From Yponomeuta sedellus (taxonomy: Eukaryota > Arthropoda > Insecta > Lepidoptera > Yponomeutidae), in the NCBI GenBank assembly GCA_934045075.1, contig OW203722.1, positions 13,020,796-13,084,795 of the forward strand: a DNA stretch of 64,000 bases. The letters are read 5' to 3'. The notes under the pieces were generated by a model. That model was not told where the DNA came from. It searched no databases and worked only from the letters and a program-made list of their open reading frames with translations. Below are positions 52,469 to 63,819 of this stretch, one piece after another. The number at the start of each line of letters is the position of its first letter. Positions within the stretch are counted from its first letter, which is position 1. The translations under genes were made by a program, and so were the position numbers.

Positions 52469-52509
52469 ACCTCGTCCTTGTTGAAGAACAACTTCAACAA
52501 GGACGAGGT
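52469..52509. repeat. 18-bp-arm palindrome at the right edge of the Copia insertion
   Basis: acctcgtccttgttgaag, loop aacaa, then the exact complement. The right arm is integrase coding sequence (NFNKDEV), so the left arm is the copied part. Confidence 0.9.
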
Positions 52510-53500
52510 ATTGTCAGATTGTGAGGCTTGCATTCAAGCAAAAATGACACAAGTGCCAAGCCCTAACCCAAGAACTACGCCTAGAACTACGCAACGTTTA
52601 GAAATTGTACACAGTGACGTCTGTGGCCCTATCAAAACGCCTAGCACTGGAGGTAACAAATACTTTGTTACATTTATCGATGACTACAGCAGATATGGCC
52701 GCGTGTACTTCCTGAAACACAAATCTGACGTACTGAAAAATTTCATAGACTGTAAAGAAGAAATGGAAAAATTTACTGGCAACAAGATAAAATTCTTGCA
52801 AACTGATAACGGTACAGAATATATAAACAAAGAATTTCAAAACTACCTAAAGGCAAACGGCATTGCACAACGACTATCGGCACCCTACACGCCACACCAG
52901 AACGGTCTTGCAGAACGGAAAAATCGGACACTAGTAGAAAAAGCAAGAGCTATGCTTATTGATTCCAAAGCCCCGATGCATCTATGGGCTGAAGCAGTTA
53001 ATACAGCTAACTATTTAGCAAACAGAAGCATCAACAGTGCTATTGGATATCAAACTCCATTCGAACGATGGGTACTAAGAAATCCCTGCGTCAACCACTT
53101 ACACCCATTTGGATCTAAAGCCTTTGTTCTGAAGAAAGGTCCTAAAGGACATAAATTCGCGCCGAAAGCAACACCTGGTTTGTTCGTTGGTTACTCAGAA
53201 ATCAGCAAAGCATACAAGATCCACATTCCACTTGAACGCAAGACAGTCATCTCAAAAGATGTCAAAATACTGAAGACACTCTTCTACGAAACATCTACAA
53301 ACATTCTCAATAACGACACAACTTCTCTAGAGCAAAACCAAACCACTCAAATAGAGATAATTGAAATAGAACTTGAGAATAATGAAGAAAACGCAATTGA
53401 AAGCCATCTGAATGACAGTGTTTATGAAGAATCCTTGGAGCAAGTAGACCAAATTGAAAGCACAACTCCTGACACTGAAAACGTTGACACTTTACAGTAA
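52478..53500 (+). pseudogene. Copia integrase
   Basis: DDE integrase that inserts the cDNA. The zinc-binding end is seen as CEACIQAK, then the catalytic acids in VHSDVCGPIKTP, LQTDNGTEYIN and NGLAERKNRT. The core is intact over 340 codons, but the start is displaced by the insertion. It ends at TAA 53498-53500 in the low-complexity acidic spacer before RT. Confidence 0.88.
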
Positions 53501-53645
53501 GACGAAACAAACATTGATGATGAATCTGTATATGTAGAACCTATACAAAACCAACGGTATCTACGAGATAGATCATTATTACGGTTGCCACAACGGTACG
53601 TGCTGGCAGCTGCTGATGAAGTTAACAAACACGGAGAACCTACTT

Positions 53646-54424
53646 CATACCAATAAGCAATAAATTCATCTGACAAGGACAACTGGCTCAAAGCAATGCT
53701 AAGCGAGATCTCATCCTTCGATGAAAATGAAACGTGGAAACTTGTAAATTTATTACAAGGTAGAAAAGCCTTACCAAGCAAATGGGTTTATAAAATTAAA
53801 ACGAACCCTGACGGAACCATTGAACGCTACAAAGCAAGATTGGTTATCAAAGGTTTTTCACAAACACCTGGAGTTGATTACAACAAAACATTTAGCCCGG
53901 TGGCTCGACTGAGTACCATTAGAGCTCTACTCGCTACATCAGTAAAACAAAACTTAAGTCTTCTGCAATTCGACGTCACAACTGCATTCCTAAACGGGAA
54001 AGTCGGAGAACAGATCTTCATGAAACAACCTGAAGGTTTCAAAGATGGCACCGACCGTGTATGCTTTTTATAACGAAGCCTGTATGGATTAAAGCAAGCT
54101 CCACGCTGCTGGAACACCTACATTAACGATTTTTTGTTACAATCAGGATTCAAACAGTTTGAAGCTGATCCATGCCTATACACAAGAGTAAGAGGGACAA
54201 AGAAAGTCCATATCGCTTTGTACGTAGATGACAGACTTGTAGCCAGCAATAATATTGAGGCTGAAACCGAATTTATTGATGAGTTACAAAATAAACTAAA
54301 GATCAGAACGTCACCTGCTACATATTTCCTTGGAATGGAGAATAGTACAGTAAATACCACGATCACTCTCCGTCAAACGTCAAACGTGTTTATACAAAGA
54401 AACTCTTACAAAAATTCAACATGA
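53646..54424 (+). pseudogene. Copia reverse transcriptase
   Basis: RT with KWVYKIKTNPDGTIERYKAR, QFDVTTAFLNG, a TAA in place of a codon at 54070-54072 just before SLYGLKQAP, and the active site ALYVDDRLVASNN intact. A stop at 54422-54424 separates it from RNase H. One nonsense codon and one shift are visible. Confidence 0.88.
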
Positions 54425-55098
54425 GTAACTGCAAGTCTGCACCGACACCTATTGTCAAAGATAACATGGGAGGAAAAGATGAACAAGGAACACAAGGTGA
54501 ACCAAGTTTTCTTTACAGGCAAGCCGTAGGTGGACTGACATATTTAGCAGTCGCCACGAGGCCTGACATATCTTACGCTGTAGGAATGGCATCAAGACAT
54601 CTTGAAGCGCCATCCACTAAGGACATTGCACTCGTTAAACGAATTCTGCGCTATCTCAAAGGAACATCTGACATCGGTCTGACATACGCGAAGGAGTCGC
54701 CAGAGAATATACTTTGTTATAGTGACTCTGATTTTGCTGGAGATCAATCTACTGGCAGGTCTACATCTGGTATGGTGTGCTTACTTGCTGGTGCTGCTGT
54801 TAGCTGGAGATCGCAACGCCAAAGTGTTGTATCCATATCCTCGACGGAAGCTGAAATAATCGCAGCCAGTGAGGCTTCTCAAGAATTTATATGGCTGAAC
54901 AGCCTCCATAAGGACCTAATGAAGCTGAACAAGCCTACGATTTACCTAGACAATGAGTCGGCAATCAAGCTGTCACAGAACCCTAAGTATGAGTACCATA
55001 AGCGTACTAAGCATATTAAGCTAAAACATTTCTTTATCAGAGAATGTGTGGCCAATAAAGAAAGTGAAGCAAGTGTCTTCAGAGCTACAACTAGCTGA
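54421..55098 (+). pseudogene. Copia RNase H
   Basis: Contains RQAVGGLTYLAVATRPDISY, then the RNase H acids in CYSDSDFAGD, SSTEAEIIAASEA and YLDNESAIKL, and the closing RTKHIKLKHFFIRE. It ends about 95 bp before the 3' LTR; the last residues are probably shifted (LADMLTKPL-type ending read in another frame). Confidence 0.88.
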
Positions 55099-55193
55099 CA
55101 TGCTGACCAAACCGCTCTATGGACCCAGACTACAAGATTTGAGCAAGAGAGTCGGTCTCAACAAAATCTCTCGATCCTAAACAGTTGGGAGGG

Positions 55194-55475
55194 TGTGAAG
55201 ACTGTATGTCTCTATGACAAACTCTTTGGTCAAACGATTGAGCATTCTACAAGTTAGGTTTCCTAGCAACTGATGTTTTCTGTCTCTTTGATTCTTCTCA
55301 ATTGATTGCACTTGTAAAATATTTATTTATTATTGTTTCTCTATTTTACTACTTAGCTACGAATAATACAGCAGTTCAGTTTATAAACGTTTATTCTTGT
55401 AGCACTTTAGGCTTCACGGCAAATATCAAATCTACCTCTCACGCTCTTCCACTGCGATTTATTCAAAACTTAAAA
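55194..55475 (+). repeat. Copia 3' LTR
   Basis: Starts tgtgaagactgtatgtctct; about 98% like the 5' LTR apart from a 4-bp insertion near 55356. Confidence 0.93.
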
Positions 55476-55544
55476 CTATAGGTATGTTAGTCAACTGTTG
55501 GACATAGCCTAAATTTATGCCAAGACCGATACCTACGTCGTGAG

Positions 55545-55655
55545 GCTGAAGCTAGGCCGATCAGCATCAGGTTGAGCTCCTCAAGCAACTCCGCCATCAA
55601 GACTATGTCATCTGCGAATCGCAGGTGTGAGATATAGTCGCCGTTTATTTTCATG
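55545..55655 (-). pseudogene. non-LTR (RTE-like) RT fragment
   Basis: The minus strand reads INGDYISHLRFADDIVLMAE, the Y/FADD active-site box of LINE reverse transcriptases, for about 35 codons only. The Copia element landed close to this relic. Confidence 0.7.
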
Positions 55656-55798
55656 CGTCTTTATGAGCGAAGTTAAATAAAAATGGCCATTTCAAAATCC
55701 CTACTATCACTCGATTTTGGAGAAAAAATGGACAAAAAAAAAGTTTTTCAAATTCCTTAATTTATATAATTATTAGAGTTCATAATAATTATAAGTTA

Positions 55799-55945
55799 AG
55801 CTATATCAGATGCCTTATGGGCGGCTTGATAACTTCCGGCAGTAAGTCCCGCCACTGTCTTACAATCCTCCACCAAACCGGACTTGGCCCCCGTAGCGGA
55901 GTATGGCCTAACCTTCCTGCGATGCAAGAAGAGACTTGTGCCCGT
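55799..55945 (-). repeat. family D interspersed repeat, copy 3
   Basis: The minus strand carries ggaggattgtaagacagtgg and gttatcaagccgcccataag, like copies at 23755 and 46505. Confidence 0.6.
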
Positions 55946-55989
55946 GCCCCAGCAGGAGGGACATACAAGAGTTGATATCAAGAGTTTAT

Positions 55990-58900
55990 ATAATTATTTT
56001 AAACCCTATAAATCATGCATTATGCTGGCTTTCAGTCCAGATATCATTGTCGTCTAAATAAACTTTTATGTTACTGTAGTGGCCCTTTTGGCACGAAGTG
56101 TAGGTACCTACTTTACATATGCAATAGGACATGGCAATGTGGAAGTAAATAAAATAAATAAGCCTAGCATTTGCGACATTAGTTGGTTTCCGAATTCTTT
56201 GAAGTACATAGGTATGCTGAAGAACTAACCCTAATTGCCAACTTTTCTATACGATGACTCCATTGAAGCTTCGCATCAATTGTGATATCTAGAAATCCAT
56301 TAATAGCACATCGTTACATATATCGAGACCAAAGGAAAAATCAAAAATAGTTGTATAAATATAAGGTGACTAGGTTACACAAGGTAACCATTTGAAATGG
56401 CGTATTAAGGCCAATTACTTAAACTAATGGATTAGGTAGTTGCTCTTTATACACCATTCTGTAAATTTAACAGACACACCTCCATCTTTACCAAACATTG
56501 CTGATTCCGTGAATACAAGGAACTTGGGAAGTACCTATGATGTATTTTTTTGAGACGAGAGCTTGGCCATTTTTTACATTCATGTTTTGGTGGATTCTAT
56601 ACGAGTAATTTCTTTATAACACGCCAAACAATACTCACAACAAACAGAAATGAACCTACAAATTTTCCCAATACAGCCCTAGAAGGCTGTTTTATCAGAG
56701 CCAATTTATTTCGAATGCCAAATTAAGTTTGTAATAGTTCACTCGGAACTCTCAGGGTTCAGTACGTACTGAACTATCATTTATTTAAACCACAAAACCT
56801 ACCTTGTTCTAAAAAGGATTTAAAGTAGATATATCGTACCCAGAATCCTTGAGAAAGTCACTAGATTGTAATTAGGCCTTACGTTTGCGTGTAATGGACA
56901 AGAGTATGGCCATTAAATTAAAAATTCAGTGTTATAGCGTTACCAGACTGCGCTATGTGACAGTGAAACATTCTGCCTTTGGTTGACAAAAGTTAGACAC
57001 ATTTCTAAAATGCAACCTGTTGCAAAGTCTGCTGTAACGTAACCGAGAAGAAAGCACGCGCCCAAAAGTTAATGTGGCGTCGATAGTACCTTCCTTATAC
57101 TAAAATTAACTGTTTATGTATTACTTTATACACTTATTTACCAAATATAGGTTGTCGTTAAGAACACTAAACGTGATTCACGAATTTATATTTAAAAATA
57201 ACACACAACGGTGACTTGTGACCAAAATAAATGTAGGAAGAGTATTGAATCACTACTTTTGGCATAAGACGAGTTTTGTTCATAGACGACTCAGGTGCAT
57301 GTCATGTTCAATGTTAGCATTGCAACTTTTTATAATGCGAATTTATTCCATTATGTTAAACCTAATATTTCGAAATATAGGTATACATTTGAAAAAAAAC
57401 ATTGAGCAAAAGTACGCTCACACGCACACACTGATTTAAGTGTTTGAGGAATGGCGCATTTTAGAAGAAAAAAATGCATATGCATTATTACCTGTAGAAA
57501 GCGTTTTCAGCCAAGGTTCGTCCATTACTCTAATACTTAGTACACAAAACGAGCCAAAAGACAATTTTAAACGCGGTCATGAATTGGTAGGTAGTCAATT
57601 TCAGTGGCCAAATCGTTCCAAGCCCAAGCGCTGCACACTTGGTCGTGTGCGCAAGGGCATGTACTCATCGCGCCATAAATAAACAACAAATATTCTTTAT
57701 TATTAAGTTTACAATTAGTACAGGAGCGTGTCATAACGCGGCAACAGTATGCTCTGCCAACTTGCGCGCACCTGCCTATCTATTAATATTTGAGTGCACA
57801 GAAATAACTCACGTTGAAAAGAAGTCTAGAAAACGGCCTACCACGATGTTCCCCTAGGTACATTCCCATGGAAAAAATGCGAACATTATTTATTTTAAAC
57901 TTGGCTGGAGCTAGCCATGAACAGAGATAAATGGAAAGCCCTTTTGTTAGCCTCAGACTCCACGGAGGAGTACACGTACCAAAGAAGAAGAAATCCAAAG
58001 TCTAGAATGAATCCAGGCTGAAATTAGAGGTTCAGATACTTCTGATCACGCGCTCCGGTGTGAAGTAGATCGATAACCTTATGAGTCTAAATCAAAACGT
58101 CTGTGCGAAATTTTAGTTAAGCCTTAAGTTGACTAGGAAGCAAAATGCCTACCTTGAAATACGAGTAAATCTTAACAGTATTTTAAGTAGGTACTTCTTC
58201 GATTGGGGGGCCGATTCTCGCCCATGCGAATTGATTGATTGATTAATCATTTATTTACTCTTACACACACACGCAATAAAAACAATATTAAGCAGACTAT
58301 ACGTACAAGAGAAGAAAAGCAACAACACATACGATACACAATGAAACACAGACACAGAGCATTTTCCAGTGTGAGTACTGTGGGTGTGGCAAGTGCAAAA
58401 GGGCTCTGACTCAGCATAAGCTGGAGATATGATACTCCAGCGCTGGTCTTCCGTCAGTAGGTACCCGTGAGGCGGCATGCAGGCTTCGGAGAGATACCTA
58501 GTACGAACCTGAACAAAATCGTAAATAAGATTAAGCAAATAAATAAATAAGAGACAGTGAGTTATTTACTATAAGTAGCGAGTCAAACTTTGAGTTAACA
58601 AAGTGGACTGCTGTATAATGTTAGCTGAATGTCAGTTATGGTAATTGCATAAATTGTCAAAAGATAATTAGGATAGCATAATTGATAGGGCAATGTCAGT
58701 TGCGATAGTTGCATAAATTGTGAATAGATTAATAAAATAGAAAATTGTAAATTGTATATTGATGTCAACTATTTTAATAATTTAAATAAATGTATTATAA
58801 GTATGTATATGAATACATATAGGTATGTATATAAAGTCACAGCGAAAGTATGAATTGATTTGGCCGTACATAATTATATATGGAAGCTGCTTTTGGAGGT

Positions 58901-59520
58901 CAAGAAGAAATTTCTTGTAGCTGTTTTTAAAGCAATTTTTTGAATTGAAAGCATAGACACAAAATATTCGAAGGCATTTGTCGCATGAAAATAAGATAAC
59001 TCGAAAGAGTCATTATTATCTACCCATTTATTTTCTCATTCGAATTCAATCTAGCGTAGCGTTCCGAATACAGATTTTGGCTGTCGATCGACTTTTTACG
59101 TAGAATTCCAAGTCATAAGCCTTAGAGTCGTAGGTAAGTATACGACTTATTTGCTTATGAAGTGAGAATTGGCTCCCTGGTCCTTATTTTATGAGGGAAA
59201 TTAAAGCTTACTGCTTTTTATTACATTTGATGTCCTTCACTCGCTTATGAACAGAATCGACATTTTTAATAGATTGTTTCGGTAGAAGCGGACCATTCTA
59301 CTATGCATTCTTTTCTTAGATCATTTTCATATTAATAAGATCAGAACACACCTTGAGTGCGCTATCACTTTCCACCCACAACTAATCACGTGATCATATT
59401 CTATTCAAAAATTCTACACTTAAATCTTGGAACCTGTGTGACATCTAATGAGGTAAAATATTTTTTGTTAGAATAATTCTCTAACTAAGAAGCAAAAAAG
59501 TTATAAATTTAGTACGTGTA
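55990..59520. other. intergenic, no gene recognised
   Basis: AT-rich. Open frames at 57218-57857 and 58251-58538 have no motif, splice context or codon support. An (attg)n-like run followed by attaatcatttatttac at 58228-58258 resembles the tail of a LINE. Confidence 0.45.
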
Positions 59521-59730
59521 AAAATGCAAAAGCACACCCATCGGTGGCGGTGGTGATGAAACATACGTCATTTACTGCAGTGGTATTTATATGGACGTAC
59601 TCGTATATATGGACCGCCCCAAGACGCCTGACGCCGCGCTGGCGTGTTTTATCCTCGTACGAAAGAAGACGTAAATCCCTCGTATAGGTACATCCGTTAC
59701 CTTTTTTAACACAGGAAACTTAAAGGAGCC

Positions 59731-59790
59731 GTGATGATATTTTTAACGACATTTTTCGTCGCGCACTCTTCCTGCGCTGTATATCTATGT
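59731..59790 (+). other. possible first exon with signal peptide
   Basis: MMIFLTTFFVAHSSCA is signal-peptide-like and is followed by gt donors (gctgtatat, ctatgtaata). TATA-like ttatatgg and atatatgg lie 130-160 bp upstream. No second exon could be found, so this is weak. Confidence 0.25.
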
Positions 59791-59967
59791 AATATACGAG
59801 GTGTTGCAGAAACATCCATTAAAACTGAAGGTTGTTATTCTAATATTTACCTAATACCAAAACTATTCTTTTCTTTTAAATCTAAGAAAAACTTACTGCT
59901 AACCATAATATACATTTTAATAAAAAACAAAAAGCTAAGTAATTACAAGCGACAATTTAATAAATAG

Positions 59968-60892
59968 CGGCTGACATCAAAACAACATCAATATTATTGA
60001 AGTAACACTGAAATTGCGACAAAATTATCAACTTAACAGTTATAAAATAACTTCCATAACAGCAATATTTTGATTCTCGTTCGAGGGAGTACATGAATAC
60101 TCGTAGCTAATATTTTTTTCACGATTTCGAAGTCGGTCACATAACTATAATACTCCCTTCCTATCTTATATGAAGGTTCTAGCGGACCCTTTCCAACATC
60201 TGTATCTTTGTACAGGGTTACCTCTAAAATACGCAATTCTTGCTACACCCCGAGTAGAGTTGTTTTCCAAAATCTTATTTCAGGAACCCAGTATAAATTC
60301 AAGGAAACTGTAAGATTTTTTCAAAAATACACCGTAATTTATTGTAGGTACCTATTTCTACAATAAACTAAGAAAAAAATGTGTAGTCTCTGCAAATCAT
60401 TCAAATCGTTTTCAGTCTGAACCTATGGGAAAGCATATTTTAACAATCAAATATAGTATTGTGTTACCGAATAAAGGTTCGTCGTTAATCTAAGTTTAAC
60501 ACGTGTGCCCCATTGTATATACTAAAGAAAAAGATGTATCGTTACAGATTTTAAATTAATTGAAGAGAATTGTTACGTTTTGTCCTCAAGAAAAATTAGG
60601 TGTCAGTGGATCCCGAGATCGGCTAGAGAGTTAATAAAAAAGACAGAATAGCAGTTTTTAAGCGAAAAGTGTTTTAAATAAGGTAACGTTTTAATTTTAG
60701 AGGATTTATAAAAGAAAAGCTCGTTTATAAGGTTAGCTGCAGAGTGGTATTTAGTGAATGTTGTCTTCGTAAATTACAATTTAGCAAAATATGAGGTGTG
60801 CAGTGCAAAACGGACGACGGAAGCTTGGTGCAATGTAATAGGCTGGATTGTACCAACAATCGTTTTAATAATAATAACTTCCACACAACACA
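59968..60892. other. intergenic, nothing recognised
   Basis: AT-rich, with no motif-bearing frame. Confidence 0.45.
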
Positions 60893-60993
60893 ATCACTTC
60901 TGCTCCCACACTAGGGTACCCTGTGCTATGGTAACCAGGCAAGGACATGACAAACATGGAAATACATCCAGACTGAGGCCATGTGAACAAATG
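60893..60993 (-). repeat. SINE body fragment (family C type)
   Basis: cacactagggtaccctgtgc ... acaaacatggaaatacatcc is the shared SINE body without a tRNA head. Confidence 0.65.
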
Positions 60994-61695
60994 ACTATAA
61001 CGTAACATTTACATACTGGCACATACGGTCGCGGTCTAAAAATGTTTATCAGTTTTCAAATTAGATTCTTTAGCACACTATGTGCAGTAAAGTCTAAAAT
61101 TCTATATCTTGGTACGTATTACTTTTTAATAGTTTTAGCATCGATTCTAACAAAACGAGTATTCATGACGTTTTGACGATGAAACTCTTTTCTTTATTTA
61201 AAAGTTGACATAATTGAATTTTTTACAATGACATCAAAAATACTAAGATTGAAATTGAAATAATAGAAATTGATTGTAAAACCATGGCAACCTCGCTTGG
61301 GTGAATCTCTATTGCTTCTTCTATGCTCTATGCCTAATCTTTGCTCTATGCCTAATCAAATCACATAATATCATCGACATGTGGCATAGATTTGTGCATG
61401 CAATTACCAACCTTAAGGTGGTAAACATTTTCAGACCGCGAGTGTACATTGCCTCTGGCCCCACACTGGGATACCGTGTCGTGGGAACCGAAACAACGAC
61501 ATCACAAACATAAAAACATCCAAGACCTGGGGTTTTTTTGTCCCCAGCCGGGGATCGAACCCGAAAGCCAGGACATCTCGCATGGTAGGCACATGCGCTA
61601 CCGCTGCGCCACAGAGGTCGTCACCCTAGGAGGAATCGACTCCCCACCTCCGGCACAGTAATCAGACGTGATACTTCTAAACCAACGAGGCAGTC
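60994..61695 (-). mobile_element. SINE with two different tRNA heads in tandem, split by a MITE
   Basis: On the minus strand the order is a family C head (61695-61622, gactgcctcgttggtttag), a family B head (61621-61551, gacctctgtggcgcagcgg), a T-tract, and the common body and tail. The tail is interrupted at 61027-61444 by a TIR element and resumes at 61026-60994 (gtatgtgccagtatgtaaat). Without the insertion it is about 285 bp. Confidence 0.75.
61027..61444. mobile_element. 418-bp TIR element inside the SINE tail
   Basis: Inverted ends ggtcgcggtctaaaaatgtt and aacattttcagaccgcgagtg, with flanking tac at 61024-61026 and 61445-61447. The uninterrupted SINE copy near 4290 reads ggcacatacattgc, confirming the empty site. 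Confidence 0.75.
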
Positions 61696-62210
61696 TACCT
61701 TGATCGCAGGTACATGCACGATCAATAAGGCAGTAAACAACCTCAAGTCATACAAAACCATTTATGGGCAATCAAACCATGGCTGTCCGCGCACCATATG
61801 GTCGGATTGGCAAAATTTCATAACAACATCATCAGAACACTCGTGACTCGGGTCGTGAGTGATACCTGCGTTTATAATTAGACAGAATATTTTTTATTGT
61901 ACACGAGAAAAGAACCTTTTTTATGTATACTCTGCGATTTGGGGTGGTATAATGTGAAATTTTATTCTCTACAATTTTTGTCTTTGGGTTTTTCAATAGA
62001 AGTATCGGTCTGAAACAAATATGGTCTTGAAAACTTGCTTAATGTAAATTTGCACGTAAATAAGATTTTTTTCCGGTTCACAACTTTTCATTTCGGTGTA
62101 CCACTAAACCTAATTTGAAATTTTAGATAACTATTCGACGCAAAATTTCACCCTCTTTAATATTGCAATAACAATATTTTTGAACTAAAACTTTCGTAAA
62201 GCACAACACA
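61696..62210. other. intergenic, nothing recognised
   Basis: No gene or repeat boundary recognised; AT-rich. Confidence 0.45.
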
Positions 62211-62418
62211 TTGTAGACTTTTAGTCCGGATTTACGGGTGTTGTTATATCGGAAAAGTCCGACCAGGTTTCGCTCCGATTCGCAGAGCTTAATCATGGTG
62301 AGCAGAGACGGAGCTCGCGTCGTCGGTTGCTCTCGGTTGCTCGTAGTGTGAGACGAGCAACCGACGACGCGAGCTCCGTCTCCGTCTCCGTAAGTAAAGC
62401 CGGACTAAAAGTCTACAA
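62211..62418. repeat. 208-bp foldback element with an inner 28-bp-arm palindrome
   Basis: The outer arms are ttgtagacttttagtccgg and its complement. The inner arms at 62305-62332 and 62355-62382 (start gagacggagctcgcgtcgtc) are perfect complements with a 22-base loop that repeats tcggttgctcg from the arm. The core gtccgaccaggtttcgctcc resembles 45050-45075. Confidence 0.83.
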
Positions 62419-63800
62419 TAACAATATTTTCAGTCCAATGTACCGTTTCCAAGCTACAAGCAAAAAACTGAAAAATATGCGAAATTTCCGCGGTTTTTTG
62501 GCCCCCAAAAGTTGAGTTCACCTCCTGGGACCGTGCAAACTCAGATTACACACATTTAAGACTAATAAAGGTATTAAAATGATATCCAGCGTTCTGGAAA
62601 TGACTTCCTCAAAACGCTTTTTTCAATTTAATGTGCTTGGCTTAGAGTAAACATTTTATTTTTTTAAAGTCGAAGTCAAGATAGACAAGAATAATACATT
62701 CTCTGTGATAATTATATCAATGCTCGGAGTCCTAATAAAAAAAAACAACCACCAATCTAAAATATTGGACCTTTTTATCTATTTACTTTGAATAAAACCT
62801 TTTCCTTTAATTTCAATTCGAACAAATGATATTTGTTGCTACACTAAACACGACTACCTACATAAGTAAGTGCTGTATAAGAAAAAGTTTAGGATTCAAT
62901 GGTGACTTGGTGACAATGGTGACTATCATTTCAGCGCGAATTAAGTTCGGCAGAAGCTTCCCCAATGCACGCGATCTTCGTTTTGTTCTCGAGCAATTTG
63001 CCTTACGCATCCTACGCTGCCTTTGGCAATATTTCGAAAACAGACCCAAACGACAAATCACTGTATAATCTTGAGGATAATATTCAACCAGCATGGGTAG
63101 CAACACCAGCATAGGTTGCACTGCTGTTGCGGAGTCTACCCTCAGAGTATGCCACGTATCTCTGTGTATCCCTTGAGCCAAATGCCAAATGCGATCGATA
63201 AGTCATGCTGCAGGCTCCGGATGCGAGTACGCGTGGCCCGAACTTCTTTGTAATGTGGTTCTGGGCCTATAGAATGTAACTGTATTGACACTATAAGAAG
63301 TTGGGTAGCTAGACGACGACAATGGCGCGCCTTTCCTGTCAATTTATTGCAAATTCTGATATTTTAGCGCTACAAAAGGCATGACTCGCACTTTCACTAC
63401 CTACCTATACTGTTGTGAGTTTGAGCGGGCGGCAACAAGCTGCGCCGACGGGAGACGGTGGTGATGTATGACAATAGAATTTAATTGTAAACATAAAGTG
63501 ATGTAAATTTAATACAACTGCGAAAAGATCTCAAGGGACGATATTTAGGACGGAAATAATCAATGGCCTCGATTAAAGGGCAAAATAAATTTAATAAATT
63601 TTTGTTCTTCTTTGTTTTATTCATCGAATACGTGGCCGTTGGAAATCACAAAGTTTTTTTTACATAACGCGATTCATAGTTACGACAAGTTGTTAGTTTC
63701 CTCCTATCAGAGTCATATCAAAGTCATATTAATAAAATTTGTCACTTGTATGCAACAAGGTCCTGCTTGCGCTCGCCTAGTAACTCGTCCACGAATACCT
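62419..63800. other. intergenic, no gene recognised
   Basis: Overlapping frames at 62826-63342 on both strands have no motif and are not called. Nothing else stands out. Confidence 0.45.
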
Positions 63801-63811
63801 AACGTTGCTTC

Positions 63812-63819
63812 TATAAAAG
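63812..63819 (+). promoter_or_regulatory. strong TATA box, gene probably beyond the right edge
   Basis: CTATAAAAGGGG is a near-ideal TATA box with a GC-flanked context. A start site would fall about 30 bp downstream, near 63845. No start codon with a clear coding frame follows before 64000, so the first exon may be short or non-coding. Confidence 0.4.

Larger units (their letters stand above)
50607..55475 (+). mobile_element. Copia (Ty1/copia) LTR retrotransposon, full length, inactive
   Basis: Flanked by ctata at 50602-50606 and 55476-55480. LTRs at 50607-50884 and 55194-55475 differ by roughly six substitutions and one 4-bp indel. A purine-rich gggaggg tract stands just before the 3' LTR. 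The order gag, protease, integrase, RT, RNase H defines Copia. It sits in an older LINE-derived sequence (cttcttcttcaggct before, an RT fragment after). Several stops, two palindromic insertions and one insertion break the frame. Confidence 0.95.

Noticed and set aside
57218..57857. three consecutive plus-strand frames that might be exons
   Set aside because: Phases and splice sites do not join and no motif is present.
62826..63342. overlapping frames on both strands
   Set aside because: No domain, no consistent splice sites, and frames open on both strands at once.
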